Origin: JAFDVL01 sp964631865
GTDB lineage: Bacteria > Acidobacteriota > Blastocatellia > RBC074
Reading direction: 5' to 3'
Length of the DNA stretch: 64,000 nucleotides
Assembly (NCBI GenBank): GCA_964631865.1
Contig: CAZWAK010000005.1
Span: 1-64,000, forward strand
Made by a program: the position numbers and the translations under genes. This document shows positions 26,021 through 33,258 of the stretch, piece by piece. Numbering within the stretch: position 1 is the stretch's first letter; each line of letters opens with the position of its first letter. The notes under the pieces were generated by a model. That model was not told the DNA's origin. It ran no database searches and saw only the letters and a list, made by a program, of their open reading frames with translations.

Positions 26021-26055
26021 AAAAGCCTCACGCCACTTTAGCGTGAGGCTTTTTT
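26021..26055 (+). terminator. Intrinsic terminator of the second riboswitch
   Basis: A perfect 13-bp stem, AAAAGCCTCACGC (26021-26033) with its complement at 26041-26053, 7-nt loop, with the arm running into a T-run. The threonine-synthase-like gene starts 30 bp later. Confidence 0.85.
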
Positions 26056-26085
26056 ACTTTCTAACTTGTCGAAGGGATAACAATT

Positions 26086-27330
26086 ATGAGCTTTGTCAAA
26101 GGATTGAAATGTCGGGAATGCGCCGCGCCGTATCCGGTCGCGCCCGTCGCGATTTGTGAAGAGTGTTTCGGGCCGCTCGAAGTGGACTACGATTACGACG
26201 CGATCAAAAACGTGTTGACTCGTGAGGAAATCGAGCGGCGTCCCAAAAATCTGTGGAAGTTTCGTGAATTGATGCCGCTGGATGGCGCACCGACCGTCGG
26301 CTTGAATTCGGGCGGCACACCACTTGTCAAAGCAGACCGCTTGGCGAAAGCGTTGGGCGTGCGTGAAGTCTATTTGAAAAACGACGCCGTCAATCATCCG
26401 ACGCTCTCGTTCAAAGACCGCGTGGTTGCGGTGGCGTTGTCGAAAGCGCGCGAGTTTGGCTTTGAAGCAGTGGGCTGCGCTTCGACGGGCAATCTGGCGA
26501 ACTCGGTGGCAGCACAAGCGGCTTCCGTGGGCTTTCCCGCGTACATTCTCATCCCTGACAATCTCGAAAAAAGCAAAGTACTCGGCACCCAAATTTACGG
26601 TACGAATCTGATTCCGGTGAAAGGCAATTACGACGATGTGAATCGCCTGTGCAGCGAAATCGCAGGTCGCCACAACATCGGTTTCGTCAACGTGAATCTG
26701 CGCCCGTTTTATGGCGAAGGCTCGAAGACGTTCGGCTACGAAATTGCGGAATCGTTAGGCTGGCGCAAGCCGGATGCGGTGGTCGTGCCGATGGCGGGCG
26801 GTTCGTTGATTACGAAGATTTTCAAAGGCTTCGGCGAGTTAGAAAAACTTGGCTTGGTCGCAGAAAAACAAACGCGCTTCTTTGGCGCACAAGCAACAGG
26901 CTGCAATCCCATCGCGGCGGCTGTCAAAGCAGGCACGCGCGACATTCGCCCGGTCAAACCGAACACGATTGCGAAGTCGTTGGCGATTGGCAATCCGGCG
27001 GACGGCTATTTTGCGACGGGCGTGATTTCTGGCTCCGGCGGTTGGTCGGAAGACGTGAGCGATGCCGAAATCGTGCAGGCGATTCAACTGCTCGCCGAGA
27101 CCGAAGGCATCTTCGCGGAAACCGCAGGCGGCGTCACGGTTGCGACCACGAAGAAGCTGATTGCGCAAGGCCGCTTGACCGCGAACGACACGATTGTCAT
27201 TGCCATCACAGGCAACGGCTTGAAGACGACTGAGGCGTTGACGTTAGATGAACTGGAAGCCATTGAACCGAAGCTCGCGGCATTTGAAGCGAAAGCGTTT
27301 GGCAACCGCTCAGCAGCGACAGCTTCATAA
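26086..27330 (+). CDS. Threonine synthase-like PLP enzyme, possibly a homocysteine synthase
   Basis: A 414-residue fold-type II PLP enzyme. An N-terminal zinc ribbon (Cys9, 12, 24, 27) is followed by the catalytic domain with SFKDR (PLP lysine K110), the phosphate/cofactor loop ASTGNLANSVAAQ and GSGGWSEDVSD. The family makes threonine from O-phosphohomoserine. Here it is controlled by two SAM-sensing elements and sits 19 bp before a CysO-like sulfur carrier. This suggests that it replaces the phosphate with sulfur to give homocysteine. I recall, without being able to check, a similar enzyme-carrier pair (MetM/MetO) in Streptomyces. An ordinary threonine synthase remains possible. Confidence 0.85.
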   Translation: MSFVKGLKCRECAAPYPVAPVAICEECFGPLEVDYDYDAIKNVLTREEIERRPKNLWKFRELMPLDGAPTVGLNSGGTPLVKADRLAKALGVREVYLKNDAVNHPTLSFKDRVVAVALSKAREFGFEAVGCASTGNLANSVAAQAASVGFPAYILIPDNLEKSKVLGTQIYGTNLIPVKGNYDDVNRLCSEIAGRHNIGFVNVNLRPFYGEGSKTFGYEIAESLGWRKPDAVVVPMAGGSLITKIFKGFGELEKLGLVAEKQTRFFGAQATGCNPIAAAVKAGTRDIRPVKPNTIAKSLAIGNPADGYFATGVISGSGGWSEDVSDAEIVQAIQLLAETEGIFAETAGGVTVATTKKLIAQGRLTANDTIVIAITGNGLKTTEALTLDELEAIEPKLAAFEAKAFGNRSAATAS

Positions 27331-27349
27331 ATTTTTCAAGGAGACTCAA

Positions 27350-27628
27350 ATGGCACAAACAGTAATTATCCCAACCCCGCTGCGCAAATTTACCGATGGT
27401 GTCGAACTCGTCAGCGTGCAATGCGCGACAATTGGTGAAGTGTTTCAGCAACTCGAAACGCAATATCCCGGCATCAAGGCGCGGCTCTGCGAAGAGAACG
27501 GCGATTTGCGCCGCTTCATCAATGTGTATGTGGATGGCGAGGACATTCGCTTTCTGAATCAACTGCAAACGCCCGTCGGCGCGCAGGCGGAAATTTCGAT
27601 TGTTCCGGCGATTGCGGGCGGCTGCTAA
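27350..27628 (+). CDS. CysO/ThiS/MoaD-type sulfur-carrier protein
   Basis: A 92-residue ubiquitin-fold protein, strongly like mycobacterial CysO in layout: VIIPTPLRKFTDG, then RFINVYVDGEDIRFL, then ISIVPAIAGGC. Carriers of this family hold sulfur as a thiocarboxylate on a C-terminal Gly-Gly. Here one extra Cys follows Gly90-Gly91, so a protease would have to trim it first (Mec- or HcyD-type JAMM protease), or the Cys has a role. AAGGAG precedes the ATG by 8 bases. It is the probable sulfur donor for the upstream PLP enzyme. Confidence 0.9.
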   Translation: MAQTVIIPTPLRKFTDGVELVSVQCATIGEVFQQLETQYPGIKARLCEENGDLRRFINVYVDGEDIRFLNQLQTPVGAQAEISIVPAIAGGC

Positions 27629-27654
27629 AAACTTTGGCTCAGAAAAAAGAAAAG

Positions 27655-27677
27655 GCCGAAGCGATTGTCGCTTCGGC
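27655..27677. terminator. 10-bp hairpin after the sulfur-carrier gene
   Basis: GCCGAAGCGA (27655-27664) and TCGCTTCGGC (27668-27677) around TTG. The U-rich run is on the minus-strand side (TTTTCTTTTTTC), so as an intrinsic terminator it suits minus-strand transcription better. It may still act in both directions. Confidence 0.55.
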
Positions 27678-28149
27678 ACGAAAGGAGTCAAAGGAGGATG
27701 ATGAAGAAAGAGCGAACGGAACGCCGATGACTTGCATCACCGGCGTCCCATCCGGCGCCAGTAGCCGGCAGCACCCGGCGCAACCTATGTAAAGCGTGAA
27801 TCCAGGATCGTTTCCAGAATCCCGAAAAAATCTGAGTGAAAATTTTGGATGGGGTCGAATGGGCAGGGAAGGTAAAATTGAAACGGCAGGTAACCCGGAA
27901 ACCCCTCACAGATTCCGAATCCCTGCCGTTGGCGAATAGCCACTCTATGAAACGTTATTTCAGACCCGCTTTTGAGAGAGAGCAACTAGATCACTAGCAT
28001 CAGAACAAACTTGCCGGTGCTCCTTATCTGAACCTTACCACTCTCACTCAAGTTTGGATCATCCTCACACGTGCGTACACAAACGCGGACACCTAGTAAA
28101 AGTTCCCAAAGAAAATAAAAAATAATTCAACGGGATAAATGTTCCCGAC
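27678..28149 (+). other. Intergenic region with mini-ORFs and structured elements
   Basis: No ordinary gene is present. GGAGG (27693-27697) precedes a 10-codon frame at 27698-27730 (MMKKERTERR). A 21-codon frame at 27727-27792 (MTCITGVPSGASSRQHPAQ...) overlaps it by ATGA. The segment 27722-27780 is GC-rich and self-complementary, for example CGCCGATGA with TCACCGGCG around CTTGCA. Further on, 27862-27930 can form two mutually exclusive stems around an ACCCCTCACAGATTCC core that recurs at 33681. The remainder to 28149 is AT-rich with nothing recognisable. Confidence 0.45.
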
Positions 28150-28398
28150 TCACTTGCGTTTTTTGAAGCGCGTGGATTGCAGCACTTCTTCGGTGTGAAT
28201 CGGCGTCGCTTTGTTCAGGACGATGTGATTGATGAGCAACAGCAACTGGTCATCACGTCCACGAAAGCGCCCGGTCAGCGGATAATCCCCCGTTTGATTG
28301 ACGACGCCTTCGCGCACCATCTTCCAGAATTCTTTTTGCGTGATCCAGAATTCTTTTCCGTTGTTACAGACAATCTTGGCATTCTTCTTAGCAGGCAT
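28150..28398 (-). CDS. Small basic protein of unknown function
   Basis: About 82 residues (a start four codons earlier at 28410 is possible; neither has a ribosome site). The sequence is helical and basic (KFWITQKEFWKMV-like segment GKEFWITQKEFWKMVREG), then GDYPLTGRFRGRDDQLLLLINHIVLNKA, ending in RFKKRK. It lacks signal or membrane segments. It might bind nucleic acid, but no family is recognised. It stands alone, about 140 bp downstream of the aroF stop. Confidence 0.55.
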   Translation of the reverse strand: MPAKKNAKIVCNNGKEFWITQKEFWKMVREGVVNQTGDYPLTGRFRGRDDQLLLLINHIVLNKATPIHTEEVLQSTRFKKRK

Positions 28399-28487
28399 AA
28401 TGGGACACAAATTCAGGGTTAATGATGCTTAAAAAAGACAAACGCGATTATCCCATTGCGGCGAAGGGAGAGCAAGCGGGGGCAGGA

Positions 28488-28527
28488 CGTGATTCACAAG
28501 AGCTGGCTTGCATACTTGTGAATCACG
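28488..28527. repeat. 13-bp inverted repeat downstream of aroF
   Basis: CGTGATTCACAAG (28488-28500) and its exact complement (28515-28527) around a 14-nt loop, 14 bp past the aroF stop. No U-run follows on the minus strand. It may act as a Rho-independent stabiliser or a weak terminator. Confidence 0.6.
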
Positions 28528-28540
28528 CGCTTGAAGCAGA

Positions 28541-29566
28541 TTACGCCACAGCCGCAGCCTGCTGCCGCAGCTTCACGTACGGTTGCAGGTCGGCCATCAT
28601 TTGCGCGAACTGTTCGAACCGCAGCGATTGCGGGCCATCCGACCAGGCTTGTTCCGGGCACGGATGCACTTCGGTCATAATTGCATCGGCTCCGATGGCC
28701 ACAGCGGCGCGCGCGACAGGCGGAACCAAACTGCGCTTGCCCGTGCCGTGACTCGGATCAATCACGACGGGCAAGTGCGTCAATTCATTGAGCAGCGGCA
28801 CGACGCCTAAATCCAGTGTGTTGCGCAGCGCCGTCTCGAACGTGCGGATGCCGCGCTCGCATAGCATCACGTTCGGATTGCCGTGCGAGACGATGTATTC
28901 GGCGGATAGCAGGAATTCTTTGATCGTGGCCGACAAGCCGCGTTTGAGCATCACGGGTTTGTTGACCTTGCCGAGTTTTTTCAGCAACTCGAAGTTTTGC
29001 ATGTTGCGCGCGCCGACTTGCAAAATGTCGGCGTACTCTTCAACCAACTCGACGTCTTCTGCGTTCAAGATTTCGGTGACGACTTTGAGGCCAGTTTTTT
29101 CGCGCGCTTCAGCCAACAGCTTCAAGCCTTCTTCGGCCAAACCCTGAAATTCATACGGCGAAGTGCGCGGTTTGTACGCGCCGCCGCGCAGAATTTGCGC
29201 GCCTGCCTGGGCGACGGCTTCGGCAGTCGTCAGCAACTGCTCGCGCGTCTCGACCGAACACGGCCCGGCCATCACGACCAAGCCGCCGTCGCCGATGTTG
29301 ATGTCGCCGACTTTGATGGTGGAGCGTTCTTTTTTGACTTCGGTGCTGACGAGCTTGAAGGGCTGTAAAATCGGGAAGGCATCTTCGACGCCATCGGCAG
29401 ATTTGAGCGATTCGATATGCTCTTTCTTGTCGCCTTTGCCAATCGCCGCGATCACGGTGCGTTCTTCGCCGTGAATCACGTGGGGCGTGTAGCCGAATTG
29501 GCGGATGCGGTCACAGATATGTTCAATTTGCGCGTCGCTCGCGCCAGCATTCATTGCAACGATCAT
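28541..29566 (-). CDS. aroF: 3-deoxy-7-phosphoheptulonate (DAHP) synthase
   Basis: First enzyme of the shikimate pathway: phosphoenolpyruvate plus erythrose 4-phosphate to DAHP. The 341-residue product belongs to the AroA-beta/KDO8PS-like type with an N-terminal ferredoxin-like regulatory domain (~1-85). The TIM barrel follows: VVMAGPCSVETREQLL, RGGAYKPRTSPYEFQGL, VVIDPSHGTGKR and MTEVHPCPEQAWSDGPQSL. The start ATG 29566 has GAGGAGA upstream; the frame stays open far upstream but in a shadow of pheA. It is the second gene of the attenuated pheA operon, behind a tandem palindrome. Confidence 0.95.
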   Translation of the reverse strand: MIVAMNAGASDAQIEHICDRIRQFGYTPHVIHGEERTVIAAIGKGDKKEHIESLKSADGVEDAFPILQPFKLVSTEVKKERSTIKVGDINIGDGGLVVMAGPCSVETREQLLTTAEAVAQAGAQILRGGAYKPRTSPYEFQGLAEEGLKLLAEAREKTGLKVVTEILNAEDVELVEEYADILQVGARNMQNFELLKKLGKVNKPVMLKRGLSATIKEFLLSAEYIVSHGNPNVMLCERGIRTFETALRNTLDLGVVPLLNELTHLPVVIDPSHGTGKRSLVPPVARAAVAIGADAIMTEVHPCPEQAWSDGPQSLRFEQFAQMMADLQPYVKLRQQAAAVA

Positions 29567-29581
29567 GGTGATTTCTCTCCT

Positions 29582-29659
29582 CAGAAAATGTAGCGCGATT
29601 TGGCAAATCGCGTTACGTTCCAGAAAATGTAGCGCGATTTGGCAAATCGCGTTACATTC
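29582..29659. repeat. Tandem 39-bp unit carrying the 27-nt palindrome
   Basis: Two nearly identical 39-bp units (29582-29620 and 29621-29659), each with a GTAGCGCGATTTG-centre-CAAATCGCGTTAC palindrome (29590-29616 and 29629-29655), fill the gap between pheA and aroF. On the minus strand the inner copy is separated by seven bases from GAGGAGA (29576-29582), the aroF ribosome site. Confidence 0.9.
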
Positions 29660-29664
29660 ATTTT

Positions 29665-30519
29665 TTATTGAGCCGCTTGGTAGCAGCCCAGAACTTTGAC
29701 ATTCACCGCAAATTCGGCGAGGTGCGCGAGCGCATTTTGCACGCGCTTTTCCGCCGTATGCCCGGTGAAATCCAAATAAAAACTGTATTCCCACGGACGA
29801 CCAATCAAAGGCCGCGATTCGATTTTCGTCAGGTCTAAATCGCGCAGCGCAAACACCGCCATCGCGCGATACAGCGAACCGGTTTTGTTTTCGAGCGCGA
29901 AGACAATCGAAGTTTTCGCGCTTTCGATTTCCGGCGGCGGATGCGAAGCCGCTTCCTCTGCGCGCGCCAGCAACGAAAACCGCGTGAAGTTTTGCGGGTC
30001 GTCTTCGATGCCGTGGACGACGACTTTTGCGCCATAGACTTCGGCTGCCGAGGCACTGGCAATCGCGGCGGCTCCGGCTTCGCGGCTTTCCATAATCAAC
30101 TTGACGCTGCCCGCTGTGTCGTAGGCCACGACGGGCTTCATCGCTGGATGCGCGTGCAGAAAATTGCGGCATTGACCGAGCGCGACCGGATGCGAATAGA
30201 CCAGCCGCACGTCTTCCAAATTTGTTTCCTGAGAAACAATCAAGTTGTGAACAATCCGCAACGTCGTCTCGCCGACGATCTGAAAATCGTGTTTGAGCAG
30301 CAAGTCGTAATTTTGATAGACCGAGCCGAACAACGAATTTTCCAGCGGTGCGAGGCAGTAATCGGCATCTTTTGATTCGACCGCGGCGAACATTTGCTCG
30401 AACGTTTCGCACGGGACGAGTTGGATTTCGTTGCCGAGCAATTTGCGCGCGGCGTCGGTGCTGAATGCGCCGAGCTCGCCTTGAAACGCGACGCGCGTGG
30501 GAGTGGATGAATCGTTCAT
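29665..30519 (-). CDS. pheA: Prephenate dehydratase
   Basis: Converts prephenate to phenylpyruvate for phenylalanine. The 284-residue monofunctional enzyme has the catalytic domain (VAFQGELGAFSTDAAR at the start, the periplasmic-binding-like fold, NFTRFSLLAR with the catalytic Thr) and a C-terminal ACT domain for Phe feedback (KTSIVFALENKTGSLYRAMAVF ... IESRPLIGRPWEYSFYLDF; the ESRP motif binds Phe). It has no chorismate-mutase domain. An attenuator ends only 7 bp before its ATG and contains the likely GAGG ribosome site, so initiation may also be masked by the hairpin. Confidence 0.95.
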   Translation of the reverse strand: MNDSSTPTRVAFQGELGAFSTDAARKLLGNEIQLVPCETFEQMFAAVESKDADYCLAPLENSLFGSVYQNYDLLLKHDFQIVGETTLRIVHNLIVSQETNLEDVRLVYSHPVALGQCRNFLHAHPAMKPVVAYDTAGSVKLIMESREAGAAAIASASAAEVYGAKVVVHGIEDDPQNFTRFSLLARAEEAASHPPPEIESAKTSIVFALENKTGSLYRAMAVFALRDLDLTKIESRPLIGRPWEYSFYLDFTGHTAEKRVQNALAHLAEFAVNVKVLGCYQAAQ

Positions 30520-30526
30520 AAAATCA

Positions 30527-30561
30527 AAAGGCCTCGCATCCGAGTTGAATGCGAGGCCTTT
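30527..30561 (-). terminator. Attenuator hairpin of the pheA operon
   Basis: AAAGGCCTCGCAT (30527-30539) and its complement (30549-30561) form a perfect 13-bp stem with a 9-nt loop. On the minus strand it is followed by TTTTGATTTTATG, where the ATG is the pheA start. The 5' arm can instead pair with a region inside the leader-peptide gene, giving a classical antiterminator choice. Confidence 0.88.
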
Positions 30562-30592
30562 GTTTGCAGGCTCTGGATGTTTGAAGTTCGCT

Positions 30593-30703
30593 TCAAGCTT
30601 CGAGCCTCACAACCCCGCTGTCCTTCGTAAAGTAAAAGCTAAAATAAAATCGCCACGCGGCAACGTCATTCGGCTTTGAGGTTGTGAGATTCGTGCTGTT
30701 CAT
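30593..30703 (-). CDS. Phe/Tyr-rich leader peptide of the pheA operon
   Basis: A 36-codon frame whose middle reads AAWRFYFSFYFTKD: four Phe, two Tyr and one Trp within nine codons (17-25). It begins about 14 nt after the predicted start of transcription. Just after the aromatic codons lies GGTTGTGAG, which pairs with CTCACAACC near the beginning (1:2 stem). The overlapping TGTGAGGC can pair with GCCTCGCA of the terminator arm (2:3 antiterminator). Stalling on scarce Phe/Tyr codons would favour read-through. No clear Shine-Dalgarno sequence is seen. Confidence 0.8.
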   Translation of the reverse strand: MNSTNLTTSKPNDVAAWRFYFSFYFTKDSGVVRLEA

Positions 30704-30723
30704 AATTGATGATGACGCGCGGC

Positions 30724-30752
30724 ATTATGGGGAAGGGGAGCCGCACTGTCAA
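30724..30752 (-). promoter_or_regulatory. Promoter of the pheA-aroF operon
   Basis: On the minus strand TTGACA (30747-30752), 17-bp spacer, CATAAT (30724-30729). The start of transcription near 30717 places the leader-peptide ATG about 14 nt downstream. Confidence 0.8.
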
Positions 30753-30764
30753 GCTTGCGGCGCG

Positions 30765-31379
30765 TTATGACTTGGGCGCGACGATGCGTCCATCGCACGC
30801 CGCCCAATCAATATTGCTGAAAAACGCTTCGATATATTTCGGGCGTTCGGCGGGTTTGTAATCGCGGAAGAACGCATGCTCCCAAACATCCAGCACCAGC
30901 ACCGGATTGAAGCCCGCGATGTTGCCTTCTTCGTGCAGCGTGATCCAGTGATTCGATAAGCGCCCAGTGTGTGGGTCTTGATAGCAGACAGCCCAGCCGA
31001 CGCCGCGCATTGTGCCGATGCTGACGAAATCTTTTTTCCACGTGTCGAAGTCGCCGAAGCTGGCTTCCGCTGCGGCTTGGAACGACGAGCCAGAGGCAGG
31101 AGCGCCGCCGCCGTCTTTCTTCATGTTGCCGAAGTAATATTCGTGCAAGACCATGCCGTTGTATTCAAAGCCGAGGCGGCGCGTCAGTTCGGCATAGCCC
31201 GGTGTGCCCGCCTGTCCGCCTTTGATCATTTCCGCCAGCTTTTCGTTGAGTAAGTTCGTGTTCGTGACGTAGCCTTTGTACAGGGCGAAATGGATGTCGA
31301 GCGTTTCGTTGGAAATGCCGGTGAGGTCGCTCAGGTTGAAGTCTTTTGCAGCATAAGCTGTCCCAGTTAAGTTAGCCAT
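30765..31379 (-). CDS. Superoxide dismutase, Fe/Mn family
   Basis: A 204-residue cytoplasmic enzyme (no signal peptide) that dismutates superoxide. The four metal ligands are recognisable: His30 (ETLDIHFALYKGYV), His79 (VLHEYYFGN), Asp164 and His168 (VLDVWEHAFF). YIEAFFSNIDW near the end is also typical. The N-terminal half is more divergent than in E. coli SodB, and metal preference cannot be told. The start ATG 31379 has GAGGAGA upstream, itself preceded by a 27-nt palindrome. Monocistronic. Confidence 0.88.
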   Translation of the reverse strand: MANLTGTAYAAKDFNLSDLTGISNETLDIHFALYKGYVTNTNLLNEKLAEMIKGGQAGTPGYAELTRRLGFEYNGMVLHEYYFGNMKKDGGGAPASGSSFQAAAEASFGDFDTWKKDFVSIGTMRGVGWAVCYQDPHTGRLSNHWITLHEEGNIAGFNPVLVLDVWEHAFFRDYKPAERPKYIEAFFSNIDWAACDGRIVAPKS

Positions 31380-31400
31380 TCTTGTTTCTCCTCGGAAAAG

Positions 31401-31427
31401 GTAGCGCGATTTGGCAAATCGCGCTAC
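31401..31427. repeat. Perfect 27-nt palindrome in the sod leader
   Basis: GTAGCGCGATTTG-G-CAAATCGCGCTAC, a perfect palindrome about one central base. On the minus strand seven bases (CTTTTCC) and GAGGAGA (31387-31393) follow, then the sod ATG. It is the best-preserved member of the family at 16820, 29590 and 29629. Confidence 0.9.
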
Positions 31428-31571
31428 GCCTCTTAAAAAAATGTAGAGCGTATCGTATGCGCCTGCGACCGGAAGCGTCGCCACACAAACGCACGCAAGG
31501 TTTTGATTGCTTCAAGGAACTCTGCCAGAGATGAAATTTGCGAGGTGCAAGAATGGCACTAAAACGAAAAA

Positions 31572-31599
31572 GCCGCAAGCCAGAGACCTGACTTGCGGC
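31572..31599 (-). terminator. Intrinsic terminator of the HtrA gene
   Basis: A 12-bp stem with one mismatch (31572-31583 with 31588-31599). On the minus strand it is followed by TTTTTCGTTTT. It lies 31 bp past the protease stop codon. Confidence 0.8.
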
Positions 31600-31629
31600 G
31601 GGAAAGCTGTGCAGCTTTGGAGCGCAAAA

Positions 31630-33258
31630 TTATTCTGACGGCGAAATCGTCACGAAGCCGCCGCGCGCTGCGCCGCCGCGTTGCTGTTGGACATAAAGCA
31701 GAGCTTTCTTATTGCCCGCTTTCTTCGCTGCCGCATTGAATTCCGCGACATTGTTCACGGCTTGACGATTCACTTCGGCGATGATGTCTCCGCGGCGCAG
31801 GCTGGCGGCTGCCGGGCTATCTTCATCAACGCTCGTGACCACCACGCCACGCAGATTGGAATTCAAATTGAGGCTGCGCACGATGTCCGGCGTGAGGTTA
31901 TCAACCTTGACGCCGGAGAGCACGCCTTCGCTGATGGCCGTTTCGCTGTTGCCTCCGCTGCCGGGTTCGTTGCTCGCCAACGTCCTTTGCGAAGCGGCGG
32001 CATCTGCCAGCTTGGCGGTGATTTCGCGTTCTGTGCCGTCACGCCAGATTTTCAGTTTGACGCTGGAACCCGGAGCGAGATTGGCGACCATATTCCGAAA
32101 CTCGTTGGAGTCGGTGATCTTGCGGCCCTCGAATTCGGTAATGATGTCGCCGTGCTTAATCCCGGCTTTTTCCGCGCCCAGTCCCGGCGTGACTTCTTGC
32201 ACTAGCACGCCGCCGTTGTTTTTATAGCCAAATTGCTCCGCCATCTCTTCATCAACCGCCCCGATGACGACGCCGAGCATGCCGCGCTGCACTTTGCCGG
32301 TGGCAACCAACTGCTCCATCACTTTGCGCGCCATATTCGTCGGAATGGCAAAGCCGATGCCGATGCTGCCGCCGCTGGGCGAGAGGATTTGCGACGGAAT
32401 GCCCACCAATTCGCCTTTTAGATTGACGAGCGCACCGCCCGAATTGCCGCGATTGATCGGCGCATCGGTTTGGAGAAAATCTTCGTAGGCTCTGCGATCC
32501 ACGCCTGTCGTTGTGCTGCGGCCTTTGGCACTGATGATGCCCATCGTGACCGTTTGGCCGATGCCCAGCGGGTTGCCGACGGCCAGCACGATGTCGCCTA
32601 CTTCGGCTTGATTAGAATCGCCGAGCGGAACTGTCGGCAGTCCGGTTGCCTCCAATTTGATGACAGCGATGTCGCTCGGCGCATCCGTGCCAATGACTTT
32701 GGCCTTGAGAATTCGTTTGTCGGCCAATTCGACTTGCACTTCTTCCGCGCCATCTACGACGTGGTTGTTGGTGAGAATGTAGCCGTCCGGGGTGACAATC
32801 ACACCGGAACCCGTGCCGGTCGGAACCAATTTGCCTTTGTTATCTTTGCCTTTGGGGGCGTTGGGTGTGGGTTGCGGCACGCGGCGGCGTTGTTGCGGCA
32901 AGCCATCGTTGTCATCAGGATCGTTGAAAAAATCTTCGAAGGGGTTGAAAAAGGGCGATTGTTGCGGATTGACGCGGCCCTTGGTGCGGATGACGACGAC
33001 GGCGGGCGTCACCGCTTTGGCCACTGCCGAGAAGCCCGTGTTGAGCGTCAGGGATTGGTTGATGCGCGGCTGATTTTCGGGCAAAACCAGCGGGGCATTG
33101 TCGCCCGATCCTTTGAACGGCGACCAGCCCTTGACGGTGAGCGCGGAGCCAACGACGGCTCCGACACATAAAACGGCTAAGCTAAACACGCCAATGCGCA
33201 ACCAGTTTTTCGCGCGGGTTTTCGACTCTGAGTGACTGGGATTGAAAACGCTATCCAT
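31630..33258 (-). CDS. HtrA/Deg-type periplasmic serine protease
   Basis: A 542-residue envelope protease/chaperone. An uncleaved-looking N-terminal helix (~19-41) anchors it. An acidic insert follows (FNPFEDFFNDPDDNDGL), usual for this family. The trypsin-like domain shows the triad His166 (LTNNHVVDG), Asp196 (SDIAVIKL) and Ser273 (GNSGGALVN). Two PDZ domains (~310-400 and ~440-535) complete it. GAGGAG precedes the ATG. It probably degrades misfolded exported proteins and may start cleavage of anti-sigma factors. Single gene with its own terminator. Confidence 0.94.
   Translation of the reverse strand: MDSVFNPSHSESKTRAKNWLRIGVFSLAVLCVGAVVGSALTVKGWSPFKGSGDNAPLVLPENQPRINQSLTLNTGFSAVAKAVTPAVVVIRTKGRVNPQQSPFFNPFEDFFNDPDDNDGLPQQRRRVPQPTPNAPKGKDNKGKLVPTGTGSGVIVTPDGYILTNNHVVDGAEEVQVELADKRILKAKVIGTDAPSDIAVIKLEATGLPTVPLGDSNQAEVGDIVLAVGNPLGIGQTVTMGIISAKGRSTTTGVDRRAYEDFLQTDAPINRGNSGGALVNLKGELVGIPSQILSPSGGSIGIGFAIPTNMARKVMEQLVATGKVQRGMLGVVIGAVDEEMAEQFGYKNNGGVLVQEVTPGLGAEKAGIKHGDIITEFEGRKITDSNEFRNMVANLAPGSSVKLKIWRDGTEREITAKLADAAASQRTLASNEPGSGGNSETAISEGVLSGVKVDNLTPDIVRSLNLNSNLRGVVVTSVDEDSPAAASLRRGDIIAEVNRQAVNNVAEFNAAAKKAGNKKALLYVQQQRGGAARGGFVTISPSE

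Noticed and set aside
27722..27800. c-di-GMP (GEMM) riboswitch in the GC-rich stretch
   Set aside because: Some GGGACGC-like and GTAGCCGG-like words occur, but the order and conserved A-rich segments do not fit.
29567..30412. A 623-codon open frame that extends aroF far upstream
   Set aside because: The upstream part lies antisense-like in another frame of pheA and passes through the palindromes. The true start is ATG 29566 with GAGGAGA.
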